From NCBI GenBank assembly GCA_016791265.1, contig JAEUMY010000017.1, positions 124,001-188,000 of the forward strand: a stretch of DNA of 64,000 bases, given 5' to 3'. Positions 1 to 7,981 of this stretch are shown here, in pieces (position 1 is the stretch's first letter; each line of letters begins with the position of its first letter). The stretch is from Betaproteobacteria bacterium (GTDB lineage: Bacteria; Pseudomonadota; Gammaproteobacteria; Burkholderiales; Usitatibacteraceae). Position numbers and translations under genes: made by a program. Below the pieces are notes generated by a model, which had not been told where the DNA came from, did no database searches, and saw only the letters and a program-made list of their open reading frames with translations.

Positions 1-243
1 ACGACCAAGACACCTTCACAGCTGAAGGATGCCTTCTCCGTTCTGCAGAACCTTTCCCTCGGCGAAGGTGAAGAACGCCGCTTCCTGTCCGCGTTGCGCG
101 GCAAGTCGGTGGAGGACATGGCGGGCTTGCTGAGGGAACGCAACGAAAAACTGTATAGCCATGCCTCGTTGGCCCAACTCTTGGGCATATCCAAGGCAAC
201 GGCATATCGTCGAAGCCAAGGGAGCAAAAAGGATGGCAACTAA
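1..243 (+). CDS. 3' end of a protein with a helix-turn-helix-like C terminus (partial)
   Basis: The gene enters from the left edge; 80 codons and a TAA are visible. The visible part is charged and ends with a helix-turn-helix-like stretch (LAQLLGISKATAYRRS, visible residues 58-72) and a basic tail, so the C terminus probably binds DNA. Its last 11 bases overlap the start of the S8 peptidase gene, which suggests translational coupling. S8 peptidases of the IetS kind are usually preceded by an AAA ATPase (IetA), but nothing visible here is ATPase-like, so whether this is an IetA variant or an unrelated regulator depends on the missing N-terminal part. Confidence 0.6.
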   Translation, partial: TTKTPSQLKDAFSVLQNLSLGEGEERRFLSALRGKSVEDMAGLLRERNEKLYSHASLAQLLGISKATAYRRSQGSKKDGN

Positions 244-2572
244 AGCCGCTGCTGCACCTGCCGTTGAACGCCTGCCAATCAAGCTCATTCTCCCGAGCCA
301 GGGTGCAGAACGCCCTGTAAAGCCAGGTGGTGGGGAGGTCAAACCTTTCCGTGCGGTAGATGATCAGTATCGGCAACGCCTGGCGACCCAAGTGACCGCC
401 ATTCATGACGCGCTATTCGGCCAGCAGAAACCACCCGTTGCTGCACCCATGCGAGTCAAGTTGCTTACCCAGGCCACTGCGAAGACCCACCGGCCCAACC
501 GGCTTTTCGCTCCAGACACCTGTCCGATCGTAGGGGCCGGTACCCCCGGTGAGCTGTTTTTGAAAGCCACCCCTGCGGGCCTTAAGTCTTTGCTCAAGCT
601 GATTGAGTCCAACACTTCTGAAAAAGTGATCAAAGAGTTGTCCTCTATCGAAGCCATCGAAGCGATTACGCCGGCTTTTCGACGCAAGGGCATGGCTGCC
701 AAAGACATCCTCCGACGTAGCCCCCGCGGCGAGGCTGGGTTCGTGACAAAAGTTCGCCTTTTCAATTTCGGCGCTGATGCTGATCAGCAGGGGCTGGTCG
801 CTGCATTTGAGGCGATGTGCCAAGCCCGGAACATCATCTTCAAGACAGCAGGCTATTCCGCTGACAGCTACACCTACAGCGCCGAATGTCGTACCGACGA
901 AGACATCGAAGAAATCACCAAGATTATCGGCGTGCGTTCGGTTTCGAACATGCCGCTGATTCGAATGATTCGCCCGCAGGCCCAGAACGCCCAACCCCTG
1001 CCTGCGCTGATCTCCCGGGCGGATGTTGCGGGTGAAGTGCCAGTCGTGGTGGTTGTCGACAGCGGCGTCACTGACAAAGTCCCGGAACTGGAGTCCTGGG
1101 TGGTGGGACGCGAGTCAAGTGTGGCCGCCCCATATCGCAACACCGATCACGGCACCTTCGTGGCCGGTCTCATTTGTTGGGGAGCCGAGCTCAATCCCAC
1201 GGTCGCCGGCATCGATACCAACCCTTGCGGAATTTTTGATCTCCAGGTGATTCCGAATGCTGATCCCGCAAAGGGGGACACGGATGGACTGCTTGAAACG
1301 GAATTCCTGGGCTCGCTGGAAACCGCGCTTCAGCAGCATTCCAACGAATTCAAGGTCTGGAACCTCTCGCTTGGCACCGATGCTGTCTGCTCCCTGCATG
1401 AGTTCTCGGAATTTGCCCAAGAGCTGGACAACCTGCAGGAGCGCTACAAGGTTTCCTTCGTGATCAGCGCCGGTAACTACGGCACGGTGCCGCTACTCGA
1501 CTATCCCCGATTGGCAGCGCAGATGGACCCGGGGCGTATCACCGCTCCGGCCGACAGCGTGCTGGGAATCACGGTTGGCTCAGTGTCACATGTCGACTAC
1601 TTGCGCAACGGGCCTCGCATTCATCATCCGGCCGCTTTCTCACGGCACGGTGCCGGGCCGAATCACATCATCAAACCCGACATAGTCCACTACGGGGGCT
1701 CATGCTCACTCGATGGCGCTCACGTGGCTGGGGTGCGGTCGGTCAGCGGCGCAGGAACTGCAGAAGATATTGGCACCAGCTTCGCGGCGCCGTTGGTATC
1801 CCGAACTTTGGCCCAGATCTATCACCAGATCACGCCCACTCCGAGCCCGGTGCTGGCGCGGGCCTTGCTGACGCATCACGCCCGCGACCCGCGCACTCAA
1901 AGGCGAGTGCCGGACGGTGAGGAGAATTTTCTGGGTTTTGGCCTGCCCATGCCCGTGCCGTACTGCCTGGAGTGTTCTCCGTACATGTCGACGCTGGTGT
2001 TCGAGGATGCACTTCGGCCTCGCTACTTTCTCGAATGGGACAACTTCCCGTTCCCGCCGTCATTGTTTCGGAACGGTCGGTTCTATGGCGAGATCTGGAT
2101 GACGGTTGCTTTCTCGCCGGCCCGCGGGCCGCGTTGGGGCAGTGAATACTGCGAAACACATATCGATGCGAAGTTCGGCGTCTACAAGGACAAGAAGAGC
2201 CGGAAAACCGGCAAAGTCACTCAGGAGTTCAAAGGGCTGGTCCCACCGGAGCACAAGAATCGCGGAGTATTGTTCGAGTCGTACCAGGTCGAAACACTGC
2301 GCAAGTGGGCGCCAGTACGTACCTATCACGGTGACCTGGGCGACAACGGCGAACGTGGCAATCGCTGGCGACTCAAAGTGCAGTTGCTCTCGCGGCACGG
2401 CATCGATGCGGAAGAGACATTCCGGTCCCAGCCATTTTCATTGATCGTGACCATCGCCGATCCGGAACGGAAGGCCCCCGTCTATGACGAGATGGCCCGG
2501 CTGCTCCGCACCAAATACAAATCGGAAAATCTGGCCGTGCGTGCGGCCGCGCAAATTCGCGGGCGGCATTGA
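233..2572 (+). CDS. S8 (subtilisin-like) serine peptidase, IetS-like
   Basis: A 779-residue protein with a complete subtilase catalytic set: Asp276 (VVVVVDSGVT), His306 (DHGTFVAGL), oxyanion Asn415 (SAGNYG) and Ser516 (GTSFAAPL). About 270 residues precede the catalytic domain and about 230 follow it. There is no signal peptide, so it should act in the cytoplasm. The start at 233 follows a GGAG about 8 bases upstream and overlaps the preceding gene by 11 bases. Cytoplasmic subtilases of this size coupled to an upstream partner resemble IetS of the IetAS plasmid-stability and defence pair; that assignment is inference because the partner is cut off. The peptidase family itself is certain from the motifs. 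Confidence 0.9.
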   Translation: MATKAAAAPAVERLPIKLILPSQGAERPVKPGGGEVKPFRAVDDQYRQRLATQVTAIHDALFGQQKPPVAAPMRVKLLTQATAKTHRPNRLFAPDTCPIVGAGTPGELFLKATPAGLKSLLKLIESNTSEKVIKELSSIEAIEAITPAFRRKGMAAKDILRRSPRGEAGFVTKVRLFNFGADADQQGLVAAFEAMCQARNIIFKTAGYSADSYTYSAECRTDEDIEEITKIIGVRSVSNMPLIRMIRPQAQNAQPLPALISRADVAGEVPVVVVVDSGVTDKVPELESWVVGRESSVAAPYRNTDHGTFVAGLICWGAELNPTVAGIDTNPCGIFDLQVIPNADPAKGDTDGLLETEFLGSLETALQQHSNEFKVWNLSLGTDAVCSLHEFSEFAQELDNLQERYKVSFVISAGNYGTVPLLDYPRLAAQMDPGRITAPADSVLGITVGSVSHVDYLRNGPRIHHPAAFSRHGAGPNHIIKPDIVHYGGSCSLDGAHVAGVRSVSGAGTAEDIGTSFAAPLVSRTLAQIYHQITPTPSPVLARALLTHHARDPRTQRRVPDGEENFLGFGLPMPVPYCLECSPYMSTLVFEDALRPRYFLEWDNFPFPPSLFRNGRFYGEIWMTVAFSPARGPRWGSEYCETHIDAKFGVYKDKKSRKTGKVTQEFKGLVPPEHKNRGVLFESYQVETLRKWAPVRTYHGDLGDNGERGNRWRLKVQLLSRHGIDAEETFRSQPFSLIVTIADPERKAPVYDEMARLLRTKYKSENLAVRAAAQIRGRH

Positions 2573-2646
2573 TGAACCACGCCAATGCAGTCTGCATCCA
2601 TTGCAGCACAAGCGTTAGGGCGAACGCGTGCCCGGAAGGGAGGTGA
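2572..2646 (+). CDS. possible 24-residue Cys-containing peptide
   Basis: A 24-codon frame starts in a TGATG overlap with the stop of the S8 peptidase and ends in a second TGATG overlap with the next small gene. It encodes a peptide with a CxxC pair and a third Cys. Its last codons carry the GGGAGG that serves as ribosome binding site for the next gene. It may only be a coupling leader; there is no independent evidence of translation. Confidence 0.3.
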   Translation: MNHANAVCIHCSTSVRANACPEGR

Positions 2647-2783
2647 TGGCTATGACGACCAAGACGATCTATCGGCGCTCGGATAACGGGCAACTGACGA
2701 CCAAGCAGTACGCTGAAAGGCACCCGAAGACTACGGAAAAGGAACGTGTCCGCGTTCCCGCTCCGAAGCCTCAGGGTAAGTAG
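2646..2783 (+). CDS. small basic conserved-type protein (45 aa)
   Basis: A 45-residue protein starting MAMTTKTIYRRSDNGQ with a strong ribosome binding site (GGGAGG, 5-6 bases before the ATG). The pattern of aromatic and basic N terminus, QYAERHPKTTEKE and a Pro/Lys tail resembles widespread short uncharacterised proteins often found near mobile elements. It directly follows the S8 peptidase unit and is followed by a factor-independent terminator, so it is probably the last gene of that operon. Function unknown. Confidence 0.65.
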   Translation: MAMTTKTIYRRSDNGQLTTKQYAERHPKTTEKERVRVPAPKPQGK

Positions 2784-2803
2784 TCAGGTTAGGACTGTTG
2801 GAG

Positions 2804-2832
2804 GGGTCGCCTTCGGGCGACCCTTATTTTTT
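2804..2832 (+). terminator. rho-independent terminator after the S8 peptidase operon
   Basis: A perfect 8-bp stem (GGGTCGCC/GGCGACCC) with a TTCG tetraloop is followed by TTATTTTTT. It lies 20 bases after the stop of the 45-residue gene. Confidence 0.9.
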
Positions 2833-2888
2833 GCGGCATTGTGACGAGACTCGCCACGTGCGTCAACCTTGGCACGGCTGGCCAGTGA

Positions 2889-3317
2889 TCAGGTTTTGGG
2901 GGGTTCTTCTATTTTCGCGGCAAGCCAGAGATCGAGATATCTCGGCAGTAACCCCAGACGAAAATGATCGTGCTCCGCCAGCTCACGAACGAGTTCTGGC
3001 GAATAGGCGACGGGCTCAAAATCAATTCCCAAAAACAGATCCCATCCCACAAGTGCGCGCGACCAAAACTCGGCATCCTCATACAAGTCACGGATGTCTA
3101 GTTTTTCGAACAGTTGAAACGTGACATTTGCCACGCGCAGATGCACCTTGGTGCCGCGCTGCAAGCTGAGTTCCGCTTCGGCCTTGACCTGTTTCGGATA
3201 GCGAAGGACGAGCCGTTCATCGGCAAGATGCCCTCCTAACGACTCGAGAACTTCCTCAAGTGCCAATCTATCCGCATTGTTCACGGTCTGCTCCACGCCG
3301 GATTTGAGAATTGGCAT
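2889..3317 (-). CDS. hypothetical protein (142 aa)
   Basis: An acidic, Leu-rich soluble protein of 142 residues with no signal peptide, membrane segment or motif I recognise. It lies 60 bases downstream of the tyrosine recombinase on the same strand and may be cotranscribed with it. Codon use is consistent with a real gene and no better frame exists on the other strand. It is probably accessory to the recombination module or passenger DNA; no function is proposed. Confidence 0.55.
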   Translation of the reverse strand: MPILKSGVEQTVNNADRLALEEVLESLGGHLADERLVLRYPKQVKAEAELSLQRGTKVHLRVANVTFQLFEKLDIRDLYEDAEFWSRALVGWDLFLGIDFEPVAYSPELVRELAEHDHFRLGLLPRYLDLWLAAKIEEPPKT

Positions 3318-3377
3318 GCTATCGCAGACGCAAAAATATTCGTCCCAGTACGGCCTCCATGTAGCTCGACGAATCGA

Positions 3378-4571
3378 TCACATCCAAGATATGCGCAATG
3401 CCTTTTCGGTTTGCTTGTGTCGTTCGTCATCCTCCGAATGCAGGTAGATGCTGCTCGTAGTGAGTGACTCGTGGCCCAAGTTGTCGCGCAGGAACCGCAA
3501 GTCCAGCTCTCCATCCGCCATGGAAGAACCCGAGGTGTGACGCAGCCAATGGGCTGACGCCTGTTCGAGGAGCGAGGCGACAGCTTCGTGTTCTGGGCCG
3601 CGACGGCGAACGTGCTGTGCGGCTTCTGCAAAGATCGACTTCACGACGTCATGCAGCGCCATCCTGGTTAGCGCGCGGACCTTGCCGCCTATCGGCAAAA
3701 CCAACGGCGTGCCATCACCGGTAACAGGGAGTGGTGAGAGTTCATAGGTTTTGCGGTACCGGGTGAGCTCGACCATGAGTTCATCGGTGGCAGGCACCTC
3801 CCGGACTTTATTGCCTTTGCCGGTGACGGACATCCACCACCGTTCCTTCGACTCCCGATCGCGCCGCGCATAGAACACGCCCATGGTGTTCTCTGCAAGT
3901 TCAGAAATCCGGAGTCCCCCAAGGAAGAGGAGCGAGAGGATCCATCGATCACGGGAATAGTGTTCGCGGTGCCGGGCGGTTTCCCGCGGCATGCCTTCGA
4001 CGCTTGCCTTGACCTCCTGCCAAACTGAAGGCGGTAGATAGCGTGCGACTTTGGGGCTGCTTTTGCGTGCCCGCTGCCGGGAAAGCGAGAGCGGATTGCC
4101 CATAAGGTATCCAGCACTCACCAGCCAGGAGAACATCGCGTTCAAGATCACCATGGCCTGGCGTTGGCTGGTGGGGGCCAAGGGCCCGGCAAAGGGCCGC
4201 CAACCCGGATGGTCCCGCTTCAGCTTTTGTTTCCCGGGCAGCACCCAGCGAGCTGCCGGCTGGGGATCTGCGAGGAAGCGCTCGTAGGCGAGCAGGTCCT
4301 CGTGCGCCAGCGAGGACACGGGCTTGCCCAGCTGAAGGGTAGACCAGAGTAGGAGCCGTTCCGCCTCCTTGCGATAGCTCTCGAACGTCGTCTTAGTCGC
4401 AGCATAACGATCCAGCCAGGCCGCGATGGCCTCGATGTCGTTTTTGGCAGCGATCTGGGCGCGGCCAGACAGGTTGCGATTCAGTCCGGTATGCCCGTCC
4501 AGCGCGGCTGGGATAGCCAAGAACTCTATGGGTGCAATTGCGGGCAGGGTCGAACTCGAGTCGATTTTCAT
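3378..4571 (-). CDS. tyrosine recombinase (TnpS-like / phage-integrase family)
   Basis: A 397-residue site-specific recombinase. An N-terminal SAM-like core-binding domain (about 45-160) precedes a catalytic domain with the full set: Arg221 (GGLRISEL), Lys252 or Lys255 (TGKGNK), His341 and Arg344 (HWLRH), His367 (LGHES) and nucleophile Tyr376 (IYLH). The start at 4571 is preferred over an in-frame ATG at 4607 because GGGAG lies just upstream and an inverted repeat occupies the gap. It is divergent from a KfrA-like coiled-coil gene, the arrangement of tnpS and tnpT around the resolution site of Tn4651-type Tn3-family transposons. No tnpA is visible, so it could also be an integrase of an unrelated island. 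Confidence 0.9.
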   Translation of the reverse strand: MKIDSSSTLPAIAPIEFLAIPAALDGHTGLNRNLSGRAQIAAKNDIEAIAAWLDRYAATKTTFESYRKEAERLLLWSTLQLGKPVSSLAHEDLLAYERFLADPQPAARWVLPGKQKLKRDHPGWRPFAGPLAPTSQRQAMVILNAMFSWLVSAGYLMGNPLSLSRQRARKSSPKVARYLPPSVWQEVKASVEGMPRETARHREHYSRDRWILSLLFLGGLRISELAENTMGVFYARRDRESKERWWMSVTGKGNKVREVPATDELMVELTRYRKTYELSPLPVTGDGTPLVLPIGGKVRALTRMALHDVVKSIFAEAAQHVRRRGPEHEAVASLLEQASAHWLRHTSGSSMADGELDLRFLRDNLGHESLTTSSIYLHSEDDERHKQTEKALRISWM

Positions 4572-4583
4572 TGGACTCCCTGA

Positions 4584-4673
4584 TTTCACCAAATGGTGAA
4601 ACTTCATTTCCTTACATTATACGGTTAATGTCAAGAGTTCATTTCGCAATGTAGCTATATTGACGTATTACGT
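4584..4673. other. dyad cluster between recombinase and KfrA-like gene; candidate resolution/operator site
   Basis: Four inverted repeats lie in 90 bases: TTTCACCA/TGGTGAAA with a 2-base gap (4584-4601); ACATTA/TAATGT with a 6-base gap (4614-4631), the geometry of a tyrosine-recombinase crossover core; a near-perfect 16-mer CAATGTAGCTATATTG (4647-4662); and ACGTA-T-TACGT (4663-4673). The region is AT-rich compared with its flanks. The layout matches the resolution site between tnpS and tnpT in Tn4651-type transposons; assignment of the crossover core is inference. Confidence 0.55.
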
Positions 4674-4688
4674 AGCGATACTTACTAT
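4660..4688 (+). promoter_or_regulatory. sigma70-type promoter of the KfrA-like gene
   Basis: TTGACG, a 17-base spacer and TACTAT lie 35 bases upstream of the ATG at 4724. The ACGTATTACGT dyad overlaps the -35 box and spacer, so autorepression by the encoded DNA-binding protein is plausible, as known for KfrA. Confidence 0.55.
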
Positions 4689-4723
4689 TACTAAAAGGTC
4701 AAAAACCCACTTTTGAGGCTCCC

Positions 4724-6073
4724 ATGGCAGATACCGTGATCGACGAGAAGGCTCTTCAGGCTGATATTGACGAAGCTCGCCGCAAGATCACCGACACCAG
4801 GGCCCTGTACAAATGGGTCTGTGCACTGCTGTTCTTCCGCTACGGCATCACGCCAACGACCAACCGCCTGTACCAACTGGTGCGTAAGGGCAGCATGGGC
4901 ACGGTAACCACCGCCCTGTCGACGTTCTGGCAGGACCTCCGAGAAAGATCCCGTATCCAGATCGATCACCCGGGCGTCCCGGACAGCCTCAAATCCGCTG
5001 CCGGCGAACTGGTCCACGCACTCTGGGAGAAGGCTAATGTGGAGGCCAAGGCCCAGTTCGATGCGGCGATGACGGAATCTAGTGCCAAGGTCGCGGCCGC
5101 CGAAAGCGCCGCCGACGAGGCGCATAAAATTATCGAAGCACTGCGGTCAGAGTCGAGCATCTTGGGCAAGCGCATAGAGGCCATGACCGATGAGAAAGCG
5201 ACCTTGGCCGGAACCTACGAGGATGAACGCCGCGCGCATAGCGCGACGTCGGCGAGTCTCGCCGCGGCCCGCGCCGACGCTGCCACCTTGCGCCAGGATC
5301 TGGCCGACGCCAGGCGTGATTTCGCCGCTGAGCTCGATAAAGCGCGTGAGGCTGTTCGCCTTTCGCAAGAGCGCCTTGATGCGGCGGAGCGCCGCGCACT
5401 CCTGGAGATTGATCGTGAACGGACGGCGCGAGCGGAAGCCGACAAGGTCGTACTCCGTTTGCGTACCGACTTGGCCGCCTCAGAGAAAGCCGCCAGTGCT
5501 CGAATTCAGACATTGGCGGGCGAGAATGGCGAGCTCGTTGGCCGACTGAAAGCCGCTGATGCAGCTCAGGCACGATCTGATCAGGAAGCCACCCAATTGC
5601 GTTCTGCCGCCTCCGACTGGGAGAGCAAAGCAGCGCGGGCTGAAGGCACACTCACCGCCGTGAAGGACCGGGTCGCTGAGCTGCATAGGGAGCTGGACCG
5701 GGATCCCATTGAGCGCGCCCAAGACGTCACAGTCGCTGCGATGAAGGACTTTGCGCAGTTCGCCGAGGAATGGAAGTTGAACGACACTGAGCAGCTGGCA
5801 CTGCTGGATACTCGGGATACCAAACGCATGAAGTCGTGGGCAGCCGGTGAGCAGATCATGGCCCCGGTTAGCTACCAACGAGTGCAGCAACTGCGCGAGA
5901 TCTATCGGCACCTCGACGTCTGGTTGACCCGTTCCCGGGGGGCAGATTGGCTACGCAGATCGAACGACTCGGAGAAGTTCAAAGGGAAATCCGCAATGGA
6001 TCTCATGCTCAAGGGCCATCTGAAGGATGTGAGGGACTTTCTAGCGGCTGCAACTTCGGGGGACTTCGGCTAG
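4724..6073 (+). CDS. KfrA-like / TnpT-like DNA-binding coiled-coil protein
   Basis: A 449-residue protein. Residues 1 to about 110 match the character of a KfrA N-terminal DNA-binding domain (YKWVCALLFFRYGITPTTNRLYQLV, then GSMGTVTTAL and a Trp-containing helix). Residues of about 115-320 are almost uninterrupted Ala/Glu/Arg/Lys heptads, a long coiled coil, and a globular tail follows. KfrA proteins are plasmid-borne autorepressors; related proteins act as TnpT, the accessory factor for TnpS-mediated cointegrate resolution. Its divergent position next to the tyrosine recombinase, with dyads between them, supports the TnpT reading. Internal periodic repeats make the exact function uncertain. 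Confidence 0.75.
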   Translation: MADTVIDEKALQADIDEARRKITDTRALYKWVCALLFFRYGITPTTNRLYQLVRKGSMGTVTTALSTFWQDLRERSRIQIDHPGVPDSLKSAAGELVHALWEKANVEAKAQFDAAMTESSAKVAAAESAADEAHKIIEALRSESSILGKRIEAMTDEKATLAGTYEDERRAHSATSASLAAARADAATLRQDLADARRDFAAELDKAREAVRLSQERLDAAERRALLEIDRERTARAEADKVVLRLRTDLAASEKAASARIQTLAGENGELVGRLKAADAAQARSDQEATQLRSAASDWESKAARAEGTLTAVKDRVAELHRELDRDPIERAQDVTVAAMKDFAQFAEEWKLNDTEQLALLDTRDTKRMKSWAAGEQIMAPVSYQRVQQLREIYRHLDVWLTRSRGADWLRRSNDSEKFKGKSAMDLMLKGHLKDVRDFLAAATSGDFG

Positions 6074-6340
6074 GGCCAGGACAGCAAATTTCACTCGAGT
6101 GGTGGACTAGTCGGAAGCCAAGAAATCCGTTGCCCCCAATGACAACTCGACACAGCGGATAATTGCGGCGAGAGGTGACCATGCTTACAGAGCTCCAGCA
6201 ACGGACGGGCCAAACCAATACTTTCGACCCAGCCGTGTGCGCACCGGATTGGGCATTCCTGGATTGCCCATCGAACGGCCTGAATCCAACCTCAGATTCG
6301 AACCCTTCGACGATCACGCCTGGCTCAAGGAGAAACTGCA

Positions 6341-6661
6341 ATGGCATTTAAGGCGGGGGCAATGCGACCTGAAGATGTGGACGCCTTCTTCAAAGTGGGC
6401 TTGAAGCGAGAGAAACTCGCGCTCACGAACCGCGGGAAACTGCTGGCGAAGCTTGCCAAGCAGATGGAGAGTGACAAGTCGCTGGTCAAGATCGTTGCGT
6501 TCGCCCATCAGGCGCTGGAAAGCGAGGAAAGGGCCTACCTATGGCTCGTCCGAAATCATGGTCTGCTCAAGGGGCGGTCGCCCATACAGGCCATACTGGA
6601 CGGCGACAGCGCGCACGTGATGCAGTTACTGGCCAACATTGAGTACAGCATGCCGGTTTAA
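6341..6661 (+). CDS. MbcA/ParS/Xre-type (DUF2384) antitoxin-domain protein
   Basis: A 106-residue protein. Residues of about 45-100 (A..AL.SEERAYLWL..HGLLKGRSPIQAILDG....V..LL..I) show the pattern of the C-terminal toxin-binding domain of Xre/MbcA/ParS antitoxins, with a basic N-terminal helical part in place of a clear Xre fold. AAGGAGAAA lies about 9 bases before the ATG. In RES/Xre systems the toxin gene normally follows directly, but no RES-domain gene is seen here; the next 326 bases appear empty. It could be an orphan antitoxin or the remnant of a decayed pair. Confidence 0.6.
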   Translation: MAFKAGAMRPEDVDAFFKVGLKREKLALTNRGKLLAKLAKQMESDKSLVKIVAFAHQALESEERAYLWLVRNHGLLKGRSPIQAILDGDSAHVMQLLANIEYSMPV

Positions 6662-6987
6662 TGGCACGCGGAAATGCAGCTGTTCATTTTGCCCACATGG
6701 TCCAGCCGACTATTGAGCGGGATGCACCTGCGCGGTCGGTTTCACCGACGCTTGCTCACCAATCTGCAGCTCGGGACATTTGAGGCTCACCAAGCTCGAA
6801 TGCAATGCGCGCGGTGACGCTTTGGACAGGTTCGATCCGCCTCGACCGGCACGGCCACAAAGGCAAGGGAGAACTCTTCAATCGCGAGTGCGGACCGTTG
6901 CCCGGTCGGCGATGTGTGGCGCTGAGTTGCAACCTGCGACCGTGGCGATGGTGGTTCGTTGGAGATCGCGTTGATCGCGTACCTCCT
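6662..6987. other. intergenic stretch without a supportable gene
   Basis: This 326-base gap between the antitoxin-like gene and the GDCCVxC gene contains only short frames without ribosome binding sites. I see no toxin gene, merA fragment, repeat or clear hairpin. It may be decayed DNA at the junction of two modules. Confidence 0.5.
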
Positions 6988-7203
6988 TCAGCGCTCGCAG
7001 CAGCCTCCGTCCTGCTGCATCGGAGGACAGGGCATGGAGCCATATGAACAGAACACACAGCAATCCCCTGCCTTGGGTTTCAGCAGCATCTTACAAGTCG
7101 TGCATTCATAGAACCATACACAAGCGTCGGTCGGCATTGTCTCCCGCTTGCGACTGGCGCACGACGGACAGGTCAGTTCACTCTCAAGAACCAGGCTGCT
7201 CAT
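6988..7203 (-). CDS. GDCCVxC domain protein of the mercury module
   Basis: A 71-residue protein with an N-terminal CxxC (TCPSC), a second Cys pair (YECTTC), the family signature GDCCVFC at about 47-53 and a C-terminal Cys pair. The GDCCVxC family is linked to mercury resistance operons and includes selenoprotein forms; here all positions are Cys codons. The start at 7203 was chosen because it gives the usual family N terminus and overlaps the end of merP by 20 bases. It is the last gene of merT-merP-GDCCVxC and probably binds metal or acts as a redox protein in the cytoplasm. Confidence 0.8.
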   Translation of the reverse strand: MSSLVLESELTCPSCASRKRETMPTDACVWFYECTTCKMLLKPKAGDCCVFCSYGSMPCPPMQQDGGCCER

Positions 7204-7492
7204 GCTGAGTCTTTCGCACGGTGGTTGGATATCCAAGTTCAGTGACGGTCTTGGCAAGCTGCTCCGATGTCACTTTTCCAGCGTCGAAACTCACCTCTGC
7301 TGAGTTTGATTTGTAATGCACCTTGGCGTCAGACACGCCTGGCACTTTTTTCAAGGCCAAGCGGACCGTGATGGGACAACTCGCACAATTCATCCCTTTG
7401 ATATCAAGCACCGCTTTGTCATCGGCGGCAATCGCCCAGAACGGCAAGAGCGCGACGATGCCAGCCACCAGATTCAGCTTCACCTTTCCCAT
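7184..7492 (-). CDS. merP: periplasmic mercury-binding protein MerP
   Basis: A 102-residue protein with a signal peptide (cleavage after about residue 22, AIAA) followed by a single heavy-metal-associated ferredoxin-like domain. The Hg-binding motif is GMNCASC (Cys36, Cys39). MerP takes up Hg(II) in the periplasm and hands it to MerT. It lies 13 bases downstream of merT and overlaps the following gene. The start at 7492 places the signal peptide at the N terminus; longer frames run into merT. Confidence 0.93.
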   Translation of the reverse strand: MGKVKLNLVAGIVALLPFWAIAADDKAVLDIKGMNCASCPITVRLALKKVPGVSDAKVHYKSNSAEVSFDAGKVTSEQLAKTVTELGYPTTVRKTQHEQPGS

Positions 7493-7505
7493 ACGTGACT
7501 TCCTC

Positions 7506-7856
7506 TCAATAGAAAATGGGCGCATACAGCGGGAACGCGAGCATCGCAACCGCCATGATCGCAACAATCCAGAGTAGGACCCGCTGATTTCGACGCACTT
7601 GCGGCGCAGCACACGCCTCTCCTGGAGCACACGCTTCGTGTTGCAGATAAAGCCGATAAAATGCCCAGCCCAAGCATCCCAGAGTGATGGCCGCAAAAGC
7701 TGGCTGAAGCGGCTCGAGGCTGCGCAGGGAGGCTGCCCAAGCACCACCAATACCGGTCATGACTAGGAGCAGCGGCCCGACGCAGCAGGCTGCAGCGCCG
7801 AACGCCGCCAGGAGGGTGCCTGCAAGTGATGATTTCACGCCAAGGGGCATGTTCAT
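7506..7856 (-). CDS. merT: mercuric transport protein MerT
   Basis: A 116-residue inner-membrane protein with three hydrophobic segments. The key residues are at canonical positions: vicinal Cys24-Cys25 in the first segment (AACCVGP) and Cys76/Cys82 in the cytoplasmic loop (CAPGEAC). MerT receives Hg(II) from MerP and moves it into the cytoplasm. It is the first gene of the operon and is divergent from merR across a 125-base control region. No mercuric reductase gene follows, which is unusual because uptake without reduction would be harmful unless merA lies elsewhere. Confidence 0.94.
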   Translation of the reverse strand: MNMPLGVKSSLAGTLLAAFGAAACCVGPLLLVMTGIGGAWAASLRSLEPLQPAFAAITLGCLGWAFYRLYLQHEACAPGEACAAPQVRRNQRVLLWIVAIMAVAMLAFPLYAPIFY

Positions 7857-7901
7857 TCCATATCAACAATGAATTTGTAATGCAAAGCTTTAGCGGCTGT
7901 G

Positions 7902-7933
7902 ACGATACAGTCCGTAGTACGCTACAGAGTCAA
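7902..7933 (-). promoter_or_regulatory. MerR-controlled merTP promoter/operator
   Basis: Read on the reverse strand: a TTGACT -35 box (7933-7928), a spacer of 19-20 bases, and a -10 of GTATCG or TATCGT. The spacer holds an imperfect dyad (CTGTAG, 4 bases, CTACGG). The over-long spacer with a central dyad is the hallmark of MerR-family activation by DNA untwisting. Confidence 0.8.
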
Positions 7934-7981
7934 GTCCTTTTTGCGCACAATCATCGCTCCCGCGAGCATCAGGAAACCGCC

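Noticed and set aside
2804..4607. End of a Tn3-family transposon at the GGGGTC near 2804
   Set aside because: The sequence is fully explained by the terminator stem, and no matching inverted end or tnpA was found.
6163..6351. 62-codon frame before the antitoxin-like gene
   Set aside because: Low-complexity product, no ribosome binding site, and it overlaps the well-supported start at 6341.
6988..7203. Possible selenocysteine in the GDCCVxC protein
   Set aside because: The relevant positions are Cys codons and no in-frame TGA is present.
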